A stretch of 64,000 bases of DNA from Ruminococcus albus AD2013 (GTDB lineage Bacteria > Bacillota > Clostridia > Oscillospirales > Ruminococcaceae), in contig NZ_JAGS01000001.1 of the NCBI RefSeq assembly GCF_000526775.1, positions 1,798,001 to 1,862,000 of the forward strand, written 5' to 3'. Positions 33,295-41,881 of the stretch are shown here, piece by piece. Numbering within the stretch: position 1 is the stretch's first letter; every line of letters starts with the position of its first letter. Under the pieces are notes generated by a model, which did not search any database, was not told where the DNA came from, and worked only from the letters and a program-made list of their open reading frames with translations. The position numbers were made by a program, and so were the translations under genes.

Positions 33295-34383
33295 TCACTT
33301 TATCAGTGCCAGAGCGGCATTTTTGTAGTTCTCATCTTCGGTGACTTCCTTTATCACCTTGATAAAATCAGGGAAAACTATCTCGGTGTTCTCGTCACTA
33401 AGTTCTATCTCCGCAATAGCCTTATCGTCCCAGAAGGGATATACATCTATCTCGTAGTACAGGTTATTTTCCGAAAGACAGTACCTGGTCTTTCTTATCT
33501 GCCTGCGTGAAGTGTCTGCATCCATAAGTAATGCGAGATATTCCTCCTGTGTCAGCCTGCGCTCTATCTCAACACGCTTCATATCCGAAATCTTTTTCTT
33601 CCTTGTGAGATAGTAAACGAAACTTCCCTCTGTGCCGCGCTGGCGCACCCTTACTTCGTCACCGTTATCCGACTTCAGATAGGTCTGTATTATCTCGACC
33701 CGCGAACAGTTGGGCAACGCTTCCAGCTTAACTGTATCGGGATATTCTATCAGGAATTTCCTCTCTATCTCCAGAGGTTCAGGCTCGCCAAGGAACGAAG
33801 CTATCTCCGACATAAGACGCTGCATCTTTCCCTCAAAATCGGTGGAATTATCTATTACCCTGAGGTGTGGATGCCCGGTCCATGAAGCTATGAGTTTCTC
33901 GTCTATCTCACGCGCCTGCTCGGGCGTTTCAGTTCTCGCCGAATTATTCGACAGAGTATAGAACTTCTCCGCACCCTTAGCCGCAGTTACCAGATGGAAT
34001 ACCGCATCGTAGTTGTCACGGAGCTCAACCTCTTTCATGCCGATGCTGTCAAGCACCTCGGTGAATTCTTCTTTAGACATATAAGCCTTATTGTCAAGAG
34101 CGCCCCTGTCGCAAACGATAAGATATTTATCCTTGCCCATAGTCGAAGCCGCCCGCTGAAATACTCTTTCCTTTTCAAGCTGCAAAGCAAACAGACACTT
34201 CTGAAAATCCACATTGCTGCCGCAAGTCCATGGCGCAACACCGCCGCCTATCAGCTCGCTGGCAGTTTCGGGTACAAATAGCACCGTATAGCCCAGCTTG
34301 TCGAACTCTTTCATTATACGGCTCATAGCCGTTGATTTTCCACCGCATGGTCCGCCCGTGATCACGATTTTTACTATCTCCAT
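33295..34383 (-). CDS. P-loop ATPase/kinase fused to a CYTH triphosphatase domain
   Basis: The protein has 362 residues. The N-terminal P-loop domain has Walker A GGPCGGKST (about 9-17), then VPETASELIGGG and the Asp-containing DKYLIVCDRGALD (about 85-97), as in AAA_28 nucleotide kinases. From about 202 a CYTH domain starts with its hallmark EIERKFLI, followed by Arg/Lys-rich strands (VRVRQRGTEGSF, YYLTRKKKISDMKRVEIERR) and acidic metal ligands (YYEIDVYPF, AIAEIELSDE). The pair resembles plant TTM1/2 domain order. Substrates may be inorganic or nucleoside triphosphates. Confidence 0.85.
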   Translation of the reverse strand: MEIVKIVITGGPCGGKSTAMSRIMKEFDKLGYTVLFVPETASELIGGGVAPWTCGSNVDFQKCLFALQLEKERVFQRAASTMGKDKYLIVCDRGALDNKAYMSKEEFTEVLDSIGMKEVELRDNYDAVFHLVTAAKGAEKFYTLSNNSARTETPEQAREIDEKLIASWTGHPHLRVIDNSTDFEGKMQRLMSEIASFLGEPEPLEIERKFLIEYPDTVKLEALPNCSRVEIIQTYLKSDNGDEVRVRQRGTEGSFVYYLTRKKKISDMKRVEIERRLTQEEYLALLMDADTSRRQIRKTRYCLSENNLYYEIDVYPFWDDKAIAEIELSDENTEIVFPDFIKVIKEVTEDENYKNAALALIK

Positions 34384-34515
34384 ACCCAGTCCTCCCGACG
34401 ATATCTCGCACAGCGGAAGTGCCGCTCATGCACTTATATTATAAAACACCGCCGTACAAAAGTCAATAGTTACGGTACTGCTTTCGTGCGATATATGCGG
34501 TTGTTTTATATGGAC

Positions 34516-34793
34516 GTACTACGGTATCAGGTCGCCCCTCTCTCCGTTCGGGTCGAGAAATCAACGAGCGTTCCGCCGTTGATTTCGGACGCGGCAATAT
34601 TTTTACGCACAAAGTTTGAGCGTGGACATTGATTTTTGTCCACGCTCGGGATTTTGTTATTGCCACGCCCTAATGACCGGAAGTTTGTTTTGCTATTTAT
34701 TGCTTTGTTGCTTCGTCGCCTTTGCGCCTTGACCGAGAGGCTCTGCCTCTCGAGCTCTCTGCAAGCTTTTCGTGAAAAGCTTGACCAAAAGCT
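34516..34793. repeat. structured intergenic repeat, copy A
   Basis: It shares with 39823-39930 a 20-bp block, GTACTacggtatcaggtcgc (34516-34535; one mismatch), a hairpin with GGCTCTGCC in the loop, and a 33-bp block (34761-34793; one mismatch) centred on the palindrome AAGCTTTTCGTGAAAAGCTT. Copy A has further hairpins at 34558-34587 (AAATCAACG/CGTTGATTT) and 34617-34646 (GAGCGTGGACA/TGTCCACGCTC). No coding sequence is convincing between 34384 and 34846. Confidence 0.7.
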
Positions 34794-34842
34794 TGCTTCC
34801 TTGGCATTCTATCCTAAGCCCTGCTACCTCACCGCCCTGCCA

Positions 34843-34877
34843 ATAATTATGAATTATGAATTATGAATTGTGAATTA
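34843..34877 (-). repeat. AATTATGAATT tandem array (copy 2), overlapping spoVFB end
   Basis: Three to four tandem units of AATTATGAATT. The array encodes the last residues of SpoVFB (FNSQFIIHNS) and its stop. Confidence 0.8.
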
Positions 34878-35464
34878 AACACCACCGGCTGTATCTGAAC
34901 GCCTTTCAGTGCCATTTCAACAGTATCGGGCAGAAGCGAAAGGTCAGCCACCATTGATGCAGGTTTCTTCACAATATCGTCCTGCGCGTAGGGCACAAAA
35001 TAGTAGTTGCGGTAATTCTGCAATATGCCGATGTTTTTTGCACAAGCTCCAAGAGCATCATTTGTCGATATTGCTACCACAACAGGCAGACCGCTCCGCA
35101 GATGGCTTTTCACAGCCATGGTCAGCGGAGTATCGGTTATACCCACCGCCAGTTTCGCCGCCGAATTAGCTGTACAAGGCGCAACTACCATCACATCGCA
35201 CATTCTTTTCGGACCTATCGGTTCGGCGTCCTCGATGGTCTTTATGACATTTCTGCCTGTTATTTCTTCAAATCGCCCGATATTATCTTTTGCTTTACCG
35301 AATCGGGTATCCACCCCCGCGGCATTGTATGACATTATCGGCAGAAGCTCTGCGCCCATATCCCTGAGCTTTTCAGCCGCTTTAAAGCTTTTCTCAAATG
35401 TACAGAAAGACCCTGCCAAAGCATAGCCTATCCTGACACCTTTCAGTTTGTTTTCTGTCGGCAA
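34847..35464 (-). CDS. spoVFB: dipicolinate synthase subunit B (flavoprotein)
   Basis: The 205-residue protein has the flavoprotein fold of dipicolinate synthase B: IGYALAGSFCTFEKSFKAAE (about 12-31), MVVAPCTANSAAKLA and TDTPLTMAVKSHLRS. With subunit A it makes dipicolinic acid from a dihydrodipicolinate-level intermediate during sporulation. The start overlaps the subunit A gene by 22 bp. The last ten residues (FNSQFIIHNS) come from the AATTATGAATT array and are not part of the family; the domain proper ends near ALKGVQIQPVV. Confidence 0.9.
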   Translation of the reverse strand: MPTENKLKGVRIGYALAGSFCTFEKSFKAAEKLRDMGAELLPIMSYNAAGVDTRFGKAKDNIGRFEEITGRNVIKTIEDAEPIGPKRMCDVMVVAPCTANSAAKLAVGITDTPLTMAVKSHLRSGLPVVVAISTNDALGACAKNIGILQNYRNYYFVPYAQDDIVKKPASMVADLSLLPDTVEMALKGVQIQPVVFNSQFIIHNS

Positions 35465-36315
35465 TTTGTTATCCCCCTCTCATCTGTTATCTCCCTTATT
35501 GTTTCTGCAATGAGTCTGCCTGCCGCCGCAGGTGCTACTTTTCCCGGAAGTGCAAGAGCGTGTATCGCGTTTATCTCCATTCTTTTTGCCGCCGCGAAGT
35601 CCGTCCCGCCGGGCTTTGAAGCCAGATCTATCACAAGACACCCCGTCTTTGCCGCTTTCAATACCTCTTCTGTCAATATCATCGCAGGAACTGTATTTAT
35701 AATAGTATCGAACCTTCCGATGTTATCCGCCAGTTCCGACATGGAGAAAGTTTCAAATCCCTCTGTCCACGCCTGTGCAAGCACATCTGGTCGCCTTACG
35801 GCAACAGTACACTCTGCACCCACCGCCTTGAACAGCCGCCCGCAGCACTTTCCTGTTCTGCCGAAGCCCAGGATAAGCACTTTACTTCCAAAAACCGTTT
35901 CTGCGCTGTTTCCCATAGCTATCATCAGTGCACCCTCTGCCGTGGGGATACTGTTTTTTACAGCCAGACTTTCCCGCTTGAAGTAGTCCTCTGTTTTCAG
36001 ACCCATTTCTGCGAACAGCTTTTCCTGTTCGGCTGAAATCTTGCCGCCAAGTACAAGTCCGCCCGCTTTCACCTGTGAAGCCAGCCTTTCGAGACTTATC
36101 TTTTCCCCGCCGATATCAAGGCTGTCACCGCCCGATAAGACCGGCAGTACAAGAATATCAGCCTTTTCGGGCATATCCTCCGCAGATGATATGTTTTTAA
36201 CTTCATCAGCACCATCTATACCCAGCGCATAGACATCACCCAATGCGCACAAACTCTCACACATATATACCTGCCGCAGGTCTCCGCCCGCGCATAAAAA
36301 CACTGCTTTATCCAT
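35443..36315 (-). CDS. spoVFA: dipicolinate synthase subunit A
   Basis: The 290-residue oxidoreductase subunit has an N-terminal domain (LCAGGDLRQVYMCESLCALG) and a Rossmann nucleotide-binding domain around SKVLILGFGRTGKCCGRLFK (about 143-162), then IDLASKPGGTDFAAAKR and ALALPGKVAPAAAGRLI, all typical of SpoVFA. It pairs with spoVFB, here overlapping. Dipicolinate is the spore-core chelator, so the organism or its recent ancestor forms endospores. GGAGG precedes ATG 36315. The expected sporulation sigma promoter was not identified with confidence. Confidence 0.93.
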   Translation of the reverse strand: MDKAVFLCAGGDLRQVYMCESLCALGDVYALGIDGADEVKNISSAEDMPEKADILVLPVLSGGDSLDIGGEKISLERLASQVKAGGLVLGGKISAEQEKLFAEMGLKTEDYFKRESLAVKNSIPTAEGALMIAMGNSAETVFGSKVLILGFGRTGKCCGRLFKAVGAECTVAVRRPDVLAQAWTEGFETFSMSELADNIGRFDTIINTVPAMILTEEVLKAAKTGCLVIDLASKPGGTDFAAAKRMEINAIHALALPGKVAPAAAGRLIAETIREITDERGITNCRQKTN

Positions 36316-36384
36316 GCCGCGACCTCCCGTTCTTTACTGTATTTTATAGTATGCTGTTAGTAACATCAGTGTGAATGAGTACAA

Positions 36385-36418
36385 AAAAGCACCCCCGTGT
36401 AAACAGGAGTGCTTTGAT
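36385..36418 (-). terminator. terminator after the Ser-rich lipoprotein gene
   Basis: A stem of AAAGCACtCC paired with a GGGGTGCTTT-type arm is followed by TTTTTT on the minus strand. Confidence 0.75.
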
Positions 36419-36424
36419 ATGTAC

Positions 36425-37276
36425 TTAGTTTTTACCTTCGCAAATGATACCTGCCAGCCCCCAATCAGAGGATACCTGATAGATGATAAGCAGACCATCG
36501 CTGTCCTTATAGAACATATTAGTGAAAGCTGTGCCGTACTGATCGCTTGAACCCTCGTGAACAGGTTCACCGTAAGCCGCCTTGATATCAGCAACAGATG
36601 CACCCCAGGTAAGCCCCTTATAGAGTTTTAGTGAAGGCTTATCGCCGCCCTCATCCCTGGTTTTTATAAACTGAACTACCTTATCCGAAACTACTATGTC
36701 ATAATCAGGATAGAGGGTATTCTTATAATCTTTACTTGAACGTCCCTTGTCCTCCCAGCCGGAAGGTACAGTAACAGCAGAATCAAGGATATTTGCGTTA
36801 TCATAAGTCATGCCGTCAAAGGAAAACTGCTGATAGCTTGTAAGATCAGCCGCCGCGGGCGCATTTGCCTCGGGCTTGGTAGTTGTGCCTGCTTCGGCGG
36901 TCGAAGATGTATCTTCCAGAGTTGGATCTATGTCTATATCGATACCGGAATAAGCTGTTATGTCAGGGATCTCAGCTTCGATGCTGGCTATCATGGCATC
37001 AAGATCAAAATCATCGGGAGAGGTGGTGACAGCAGAAGCTTCACTGCTTTCGGTATCCTCTTTGACTTCTGATTCAACGGATTCCTCTGCCGCGCTTTCC
37101 CCGCCTGCGGTCTCCTCTGAGGATTCTTCTGCTGCTGTGGAAGAAGTCTTTTCCTTTACATCAGCTTTTGAAGCGTCTCCTGTTTCGGGTGAAGAACAGC
37201 CTGCCATAGTCAGCACCATCATAACAGCCGCCAGACCTGCCGATATCATTTTTAAATTTTTCTTAGAATTGAACAT
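36425..37276 (-). CDS. Ser/Glu-rich lipoprotein, unknown function
   Basis: The protein has 283 residues. The signal peptide ends in the lipobox MAGCSS (Cys about 27). A low-complexity Ser/Glu/Thr linker (about 30-135) leads to a folded C-terminal domain of about 140 residues (YQQFSFDGMTYDNANI, then LYKGLTWGASVADIKAAYGE). The G-x-T-W-G-A-S-x-x-D-I-x-x-A-Y-G-E stretch resembles domains of Ruminococcus surface lipoproteins. The protein is anchored outside the membrane; its ligand is unknown. Confidence 0.75.
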   Translation of the reverse strand: MFNSKKNLKMISAGLAAVMMVLTMAGCSSPETGDASKADVKEKTSSTAAEESSEETAGGESAAEESVESEVKEDTESSEASAVTTSPDDFDLDAMIASIEAEIPDITAYSGIDIDIDPTLEDTSSTAEAGTTTKPEANAPAAADLTSYQQFSFDGMTYDNANILDSAVTVPSGWEDKGRSSKDYKNTLYPDYDIVVSDKVVQFIKTRDEGGDKPSLKLYKGLTWGASVADIKAAYGEPVHEGSSDQYGTAFTNMFYKDSDGLLIIYQVSSDWGLAGIICEGKN

Positions 37277-37407
37277 AGTGGTTTTCCTTTCTTTTACACA
37301 TACTTAATTAACCGAGATTTAAGCATCGGTTTCAACAGAGAATATTATGACATATGAATGTGATAATTTTAAGTAAACAAAATAATAATTTTTTCACTTA
37401 CAAAAAA

Positions 37408-37435
37408 TCCCCCGAGATCCTAAGACCTCGGGGGA
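37408..37435 (-). terminator. terminator of gap
   Basis: The 9-bp stem TCCCCCGAG/CTCGGGGGA is followed by TTTTTTG on the minus strand. Confidence 0.9.
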
Positions 37436-37458
37436 TATATCGTTGCAATTAATTGGGA

Positions 37459-38499
37459 TTAGCCCAGTTCTGCAAAGTACTTGATAGTTCTTACCATCTG
37501 AGATGTGTAAGAATTCTCGTTGTCGTACCAAGAAACAACCTGTACCTCGAAGAGGTCATCAGCGATCTTGGAAACCATTGTCTGAGTAGCATCGAACAGA
37601 GAACCGAATCTCATGCCGATAACGTCAGAAGAAACGATAGGATCGGTGTTGTAACCGAAGCTCTCGGAAGCAGCAGCCTTCATAGCAGCGTTGATACCGT
37701 CAACAGTAACGTCAGCCTTCTTAACAACTGCAGTCAGGATAGTTGTAGAACCTGTAGGAACAGGAACTCTCTGTGCAGAACCGATCAGCTTGCCGTTCAG
37801 TTCAGGGATAACCAGACCGATAGCCTTAGCAGCACCAGTGCTGTTAGGAACGATGTTAGCAGCGCCAGCTCTAGCTCTTCTCATATCGCCCTTTCTGTGA
37901 GGACCATCGAGGATCATCTGATCGCCTGTGTAAGCGTGGATTGTGCTCATGATACCGCTCTGGATAGGAGCATAGTCGTTCAGAGCCTTAGCCATAGGTG
38001 CGAGGCAGTTAGTTGTGCAGGATGCAGCAGAAATGATCTTGTCATCCTTAGTCAGAGTCTTCTCGTTAACAGAGAAAACGATTGTAGGCAGATCGTTGCC
38101 AGCAGGAGCAGAGATAACTACCTTCTTAGCGCCAGCATCGATGTGAGCCTGGCTCTTAGCCTTTGAGCAGTAGAAACCTGTGCACTCCAGAACAACGTCA
38201 ACGCCCAGCTCGCCCCAAGGCAGCTCAGCAGCGTTAGCCTTTGCATAGATCTGAAGAGTCTTGCCATCAACTGTTATGGTGTTTGCCTCATCATCAGCGG
38301 AAACAGTGTGAGTGTTCTCACCAATTCTACCGCAGTAACCACCCTGTGCAGTATCGAACTTCAGCAGGTTAGCCAGCATGGAGGGCTTAGTCAGGTCGTT
38401 GATTGCAACGACTTCATAACCCTCTGCACCGAACATCTGTCTGAAAGCCAGACGGCCGATACGACCAAAACCATTAATTGCAACTTTTACATTTGCCAT
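37459..38499 (-). CDS. gap: glyceraldehyde-3-phosphate dehydrogenase
   Basis: The 346-residue glycolytic enzyme oxidises glyceraldehyde 3-phosphate with NAD and phosphate. The Rossmann start VAINGFGRIGRLAFRQM (about 5-21), the catalytic Cys in SAASCTTNCLAPM (about 157-169), the partner His region (STIHAYTGDQ) and the C-terminal SWYDNENSYTSQMVRT are all present. AGGAGG precedes the ATG. It is monocistronic between a strong promoter and terminator. Confidence 0.97.
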   Translation of the reverse strand: MANVKVAINGFGRIGRLAFRQMFGAEGYEVVAINDLTKPSMLANLLKFDTAQGGYCGRIGENTHTVSADDEANTITVDGKTLQIYAKANAAELPWGELGVDVVLECTGFYCSKAKSQAHIDAGAKKVVISAPAGNDLPTIVFSVNEKTLTKDDKIISAASCTTNCLAPMAKALNDYAPIQSGIMSTIHAYTGDQMILDGPHRKGDMRRARAGAANIVPNSTGAAKAIGLVIPELNGKLIGSAQRVPVPTGSTTILTAVVKKADVTVDGINAAMKAAASESFGYNTDPIVSSDVIGMRFGSLFDATQTMVSKIADDLFEVQVVSWYDNENSYTSQMVRTIKYFAELG

Positions 38500-38534
38500 T
38501 GTATTGTACCTCCTAGAAAAAAATTTCTGAATCT

Positions 38535-38563
38535 ATTATACACCATATCAGATTTTTTTTCAA
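38535..38563 (-). promoter_or_regulatory. sigma-A promoter of gap
   Basis: TTGAAA, a 17-bp spacer and TATAAT are read on the minus strand. Confidence 0.85.
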
Positions 38564-38776
38564 GTCTTTTTCAGAAAAAACTTATTATTTTTTACATCTT
38601 TTCCCGATTTTTTCCCATTCCTTGGCTTTTTTCGGTACAGCATACAAAATTCGCATGGTACATATTACTTTTCACATCGTGGTAATTTAATTTTTTATAT
38701 AGTTGTTTTATGTATTTGATGTGTAGATAGTATGTAACTGCACTTTTATTATTACGCTGATCTGACTTTTTTGCAA

Positions 38777-39799
38777 CATGGTTATCCCTTTAACACACCA
38801 CAGATAATTTACAATGCTTTCCAAATAAACGGACCTCAAAAGCCGGGAAATATAGTATAATAGTGACAGAAACCGAAAGGAGCTGTCGCTATGTCAAAAA
38901 GATTTCCGAAACCTGAGATCACACTTGATGGGATATACTCAAAGTTCGCAGCTGAAAGCTTTTGCAAGGATTTTCTGCTTGATATCCGCTTTGAAAAGGG
39001 CTTTGCCTGCCCGTTTTGCGGTGGCTCTGAGTACCGCAGGATAAGGTCACGTCATCTGCTGCGCTGCAAGTTATGTAAAGCAGATATTTCCGCCACAAAC
39101 GGAACTTTTATGCACAGAACACATATTCCGCTCAGACTGTGGATAATCACCGCATTCCTCGTTATGAGCAACAAATGCAGCGTGTCCGCTGTTACTCTCA
39201 TGAGAACTCTTGGCGTGACTTACAAGACTGCCTGGTACATCCTTCATCGCATCAGAAAAGCCATGAAATGCCGTGAAGAACGCTATTTGCTCGACGGGAT
39301 CGTTGAACTTGATGACACGTATCTCGGTGCTCCGACTCACGGTAAAAAGTGTGGTAGAGGAACTGAAAAAGTCAAGATGATCGTAGCTTTATCAAAGAAC
39401 GCAGCAGGAAATCCCGAGTACGTTAAAATGAGCGATGTGCCGAATTTAAAGGGTATAACTGTGGGTAGATTTGCCAGGGATAATATCCGCGCAGGTTCTA
39501 AGATCGAGAGTGATAATGCCCGAAGTTACAAGAAGCCGCTGGCACAGAAATACTTCCATATTTTTGAGACATATGATCCGACAAGCGGTCAGCTGAATTG
39601 GATGCATAAAGTTATATCAAACTTCAAAGCAATGATCATGGGAACTTACCACGGAAACGAAAAGATCCACACAGCGTTATATGCTGCCGAATACTGTTAC
39701 AAATTCAACCGTCGCAAGCTGGAAAACAGTGCGTATTTAAGGCTTTTGGCTGCTTTGGTGCAGTGATCTTACTTGTGGTGTGTTAAGGGGATAACCATA
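38777..39799 (+). mobile_element. IS1595-family insertion sequence, intact
   Basis: The ends are near-perfect inverted repeats beginning ATGGTTATCCC and continuing TTTAACACACCACA (left, from 38778; one mismatch against the right end). An 8-9-bp direct repeat flanks it: (T)TTTTGCAA at 38768-38776 and 39800-39808. The length is about 1.02 kb with one transposase gene. A deleted relative with the same ends lies at 50704-51409. Confidence 0.9.
38891..39766 (+). CDS. IS1595-family transposase
   Basis: The protein has 291 residues, full length. The N-terminal zinc ribbon CPFCGG...CKLCKADIS (about 37-62) precedes an HTH (KCSVSAVTLMRTLGVTYKTA) and an ISXO2-like DDE core: Asp in IVELDDTYLGAP (about 137), Asp/Asn in SKIESDNARSY (about 202) and conserved NWMHKVISNFKAMIMGTYHG (about 233-252). 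It moves the IS at 38777-39799 and could act in trans on 50704-51409, whose ends match. GAAAGGAG precedes ATG. Confidence 0.92.
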   Translation: MSKRFPKPEITLDGIYSKFAAESFCKDFLLDIRFEKGFACPFCGGSEYRRIRSRHLLRCKLCKADISATNGTFMHRTHIPLRLWIITAFLVMSNKCSVSAVTLMRTLGVTYKTAWYILHRIRKAMKCREERYLLDGIVELDDTYLGAPTHGKKCGRGTEKVKMIVALSKNAAGNPEYVKMSDVPNLKGITVGRFARDNIRAGSKIESDNARSYKKPLAQKYFHIFETYDPTSGQLNWMHKVISNFKAMIMGTYHGNEKIHTALYAAEYCYKFNRRKLENSAYLRLLAALVQ

Positions 39800-39822
39800 T
39801 TTTTGCAATGCTTATTTACGAT

Positions 39823-39930
39823 GTACTGCGGTATCAGGTCGCACCTTGAGTTGAGGGCTCTGCCCTCAACAGTCTGCTTTGCTGATTGTGGCTCCCCGCA
39901 AGCTTTTCGCGAAAAGCTTGACCAAAAGCT
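39823..39930. repeat. structured intergenic repeat, copy B
   Basis: It holds the same GTACT.CGGTATCAGGTCGC block (39823-39842), a GAGGGCTCTGCCCTC hairpin and the 33-bp block (39898-39930) with palindrome AAGCTTTTCGCGAAAAGCTT as copy A. It starts 15 bp beyond the right target duplication of the IS1595 element. No gene lies in 39809-40048. Confidence 0.7.
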
Positions 39931-39988
39931 CTTCTCTTTGGTATTCGTTACACAAAAAGCGGACAGCACAACGTACTATCCGCTCATG

Positions 39989-40062
39989 TAAACAATTATG
40001 AATTAATGCACACACTAACGCTTCGCTTTTAGTGTTATGAATTATGAATTATACAGGGTGTA
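39989..40062 (-). repeat. AATTATGAATT units (copy 3) at the oadA-like 3' end
   Basis: AATTATGAATTA at about 39993 and tandem TTATGAATTATGAATTATA at about 40040-40060 frame a short segment with an AACGCTTCGC...GTGTT hairpin. The stop codon of the 40049 gene is the first unit. Confidence 0.7.
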
Positions 40063-41446
40063 CCTTATTGGCAGCGTCGGAATGTGCGCCGTCAACGCCG
40101 TACTTCTTGTCGCGTCTGTCCTTGAAGAACTTGGGAGCTACCTTCGGGAACATAGCGTAGGTCAGGATATCCTCCTCCTGCTCTGTCCACTCAGCGCATT
40201 CCTTCTTCATTGTCTCGAACTCGGGCTGCAGGAGATCTGCGGGACGGCAGTCGATAGGTTCTTCGCTGCCCAGTATCTTCTTGCGGAATTCAGGATCAAT
40301 AGCCACAGGAGTCTTGCCGTATTCGCCCTTTACAAGGCCCTTGAACTCCTTGGTAACGGTCTTGTATCTCTCGCCCATGATAACATTGAACACAGCCTGT
40401 GTACCAACGATCTGGGAAGTAGGTGTAACGAGGGGCGGGAAGCCTGAATCCTTACGTACCTTAGGAACTTCCTTCAGAACGTCTTCAAGCTGATCTGCCT
40501 TGCCTGCCTGCTTCAGCTGGCTGAGCAGGTTGGAGAGCATTCCGCCGGGAACCTGATACAGAAGTGCATTTGTATTTGTAGCCAGCATGGAAGGATCCAG
40601 CAGACCATTGTCGATGTACTTCTTTCTAAGACCCATGAAATAATCTCTTACTTCGTTCAGCTTGACAAGGTCAAGACCTGTGTCGTACTCTGTGCCCTGG
40701 AATGTAGCCACGATAGACTCGGTAGGAGCGTGGGAAGTACCCAGTGCGAGAGGAGACATAGCGGTATCAACTGCGTCAACACCAGCCTCAACTGCCTTCA
40801 AGATACACATGGAAGCCAGACCTGAGGTGTAGTGAGTGTGGAGCTGTACAGGGATATCAACAACAGACTTGATATCTCTTACCAGTGTTTCAGCCTCGTA
40901 AGGAGTGAGCAGTGCAGCCATATCCTTGATACAGATGGAGTCAGCACCGGCTTCCTGGATACGCTTAGCGTAATCCATATAATACTGGTGAGTGAAAACT
41001 TCACCCAGAGTATAAGAGATAGCGACCTGAGCGTGACCCTTCTCCTTATTGGCAGCCTTGATAGCTGTCTGGAGATTTCTGATATCGTTCAGTGCGTCGA
41101 ATATTCTTATGATATCGATACCGTTAGCGATAGACTTCTGAACAAAGTACTCTACCAGGTCATCGGCATAGTGACGGTAACCCAGCATATTCTGTCCTCT
41201 GAACAGCATCTGGAGCTTGGTATTGGGCATTTCCTTTCTGAGTGTCCTCAGTCTCTCCCAAGGATCCTCATTCAGAAAACGTATGCAGGAATCAAATGTA
41301 GCACCGCCCCAGCATTCAGCGGAATAGAAACCGATCTTGTCCATTGTGGAGAGGATAGGCTTCATATCGTCCATAGACATTCTCGTTGCCAGCAGAGACT
41401 GATGAGCGTCACGAAGAACTGTCTCGGTAATTTTAAGCTTAGCCAT
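40049..41446 (-). CDS. oadA: oxaloacetate decarboxylase/pyruvate carboxylase alpha-like carboxyltransferase (5S type)
   Basis: The 465-residue protein has an HMGL-like TIM barrel with metal/pyruvate-site motifs ETVLRDAHQSLLATRM (about 7-22), IRIFDALNDIRNL (about 113) and VQLHTHYTSGLASM (about 200), then the PYC_OADA conserved domain (about 300-430). It has no C-terminal biotin domain; a separate biotin carrier gene lies immediately upstream. Such proteins transfer a carboxyl group between carboxybiotin and pyruvate/oxaloacetate. It is the third gene of a leftward operon. Confidence 0.92.
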   Translation of the reverse strand: MAKLKITETVLRDAHQSLLATRMSMDDMKPILSTMDKIGFYSAECWGGATFDSCIRFLNEDPWERLRTLRKEMPNTKLQMLFRGQNMLGYRHYADDLVEYFVQKSIANGIDIIRIFDALNDIRNLQTAIKAANKEKGHAQVAISYTLGEVFTHQYYMDYAKRIQEAGADSICIKDMAALLTPYEAETLVRDIKSVVDIPVQLHTHYTSGLASMCILKAVEAGVDAVDTAMSPLALGTSHAPTESIVATFQGTEYDTGLDLVKLNEVRDYFMGLRKKYIDNGLLDPSMLATNTNALLYQVPGGMLSNLLSQLKQAGKADQLEDVLKEVPKVRKDSGFPPLVTPTSQIVGTQAVFNVIMGERYKTVTKEFKGLVKGEYGKTPVAIDPEFRKKILGSEEPIDCRPADLLQPEFETMKKECAEWTEQEEDILTYAMFPKVAPKFFKDRRDKKYGVDGAHSDAANKVHPV

Positions 41447-41478
41447 TATATATCGTTCCTTTCAGTGATAAGATGTCA

Positions 41479-41850
41479 TCAGCCGATAACAGCCAGAACT
41501 GCGCCTGTATCAACCTGTGAGCCCTTTGTAGCATTGATGCTCAGAACCTTGCCTGCAACGGGAGCGTTGATGTCGTTCTCCATCTTCATAGCTTCAAGCA
41601 CTACGATAGCCTGACCTGCGGTAACAGTATCGCCTACAGCTACCTTTATATCAAGTACGTTGCCGGGCATAGGAGCAGTTACCTTTGTACCCTCAACATT
41701 AGCTGCGGGAGCAGCAGCGGGTGCAGATGCAGCAGCGGGCTTTGCAGCAGGTGCGGGAGCAGCAGCAACAGGAGCAGCAGCGTCAGCGCCTACCTCCTCA
41801 ACAGCTACATCGTAAGCCTTACCGTTAACAGTGATATTATATCTTTTCAT
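41479..41850 (-). CDS. biotin carboxyl carrier protein
   Basis: The protein has 123 residues. A short N-terminal strand segment precedes an Ala/Pro-rich flexible linker (about 25-55) and a biotinyl domain whose EAMKMEND tetrapeptide context holds the biotinylated Lys (about 88). It shuttles carboxybiotin between the two carboxyltransferase subunits encoded on either side. The size matches the 1.3S subunit of transcarboxylase. Confidence 0.93.
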   Translation of the reverse strand: MKRYNITVNGKAYDVAVEEVGADAAAPVAAAPAPAAKPAAASAPAAAPAANVEGTKVTAPMPGNVLDIKVAVGDTVTAGQAIVVLEAMKMENDINAPVAGKVLSINATKGSQVDTGAVLAVIG

Positions 41851-41881
41851 AACTATACCGTCCTTTACAATTATTTACTTA

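Noticed and set aside
34460..34840. Small protein-coding gene in the gap between the CYTH gene and spoVFB
   Set aside because: Frames are short, without ribosome sites, and the region is dominated by hairpins shared with 39823-39930.
39730..39745. GTGCGTATTTAAGGC inside the IS1595 3' end (also at 51337) resembling the att core GTGCGTATTTAGGCG
   Set aside because: It is part of the transposase reading frame (codons for SAYLRLL) and differs by an extra A at the key position; 12 shared bases are weak evidence compared with the 22/23 match at 54349.
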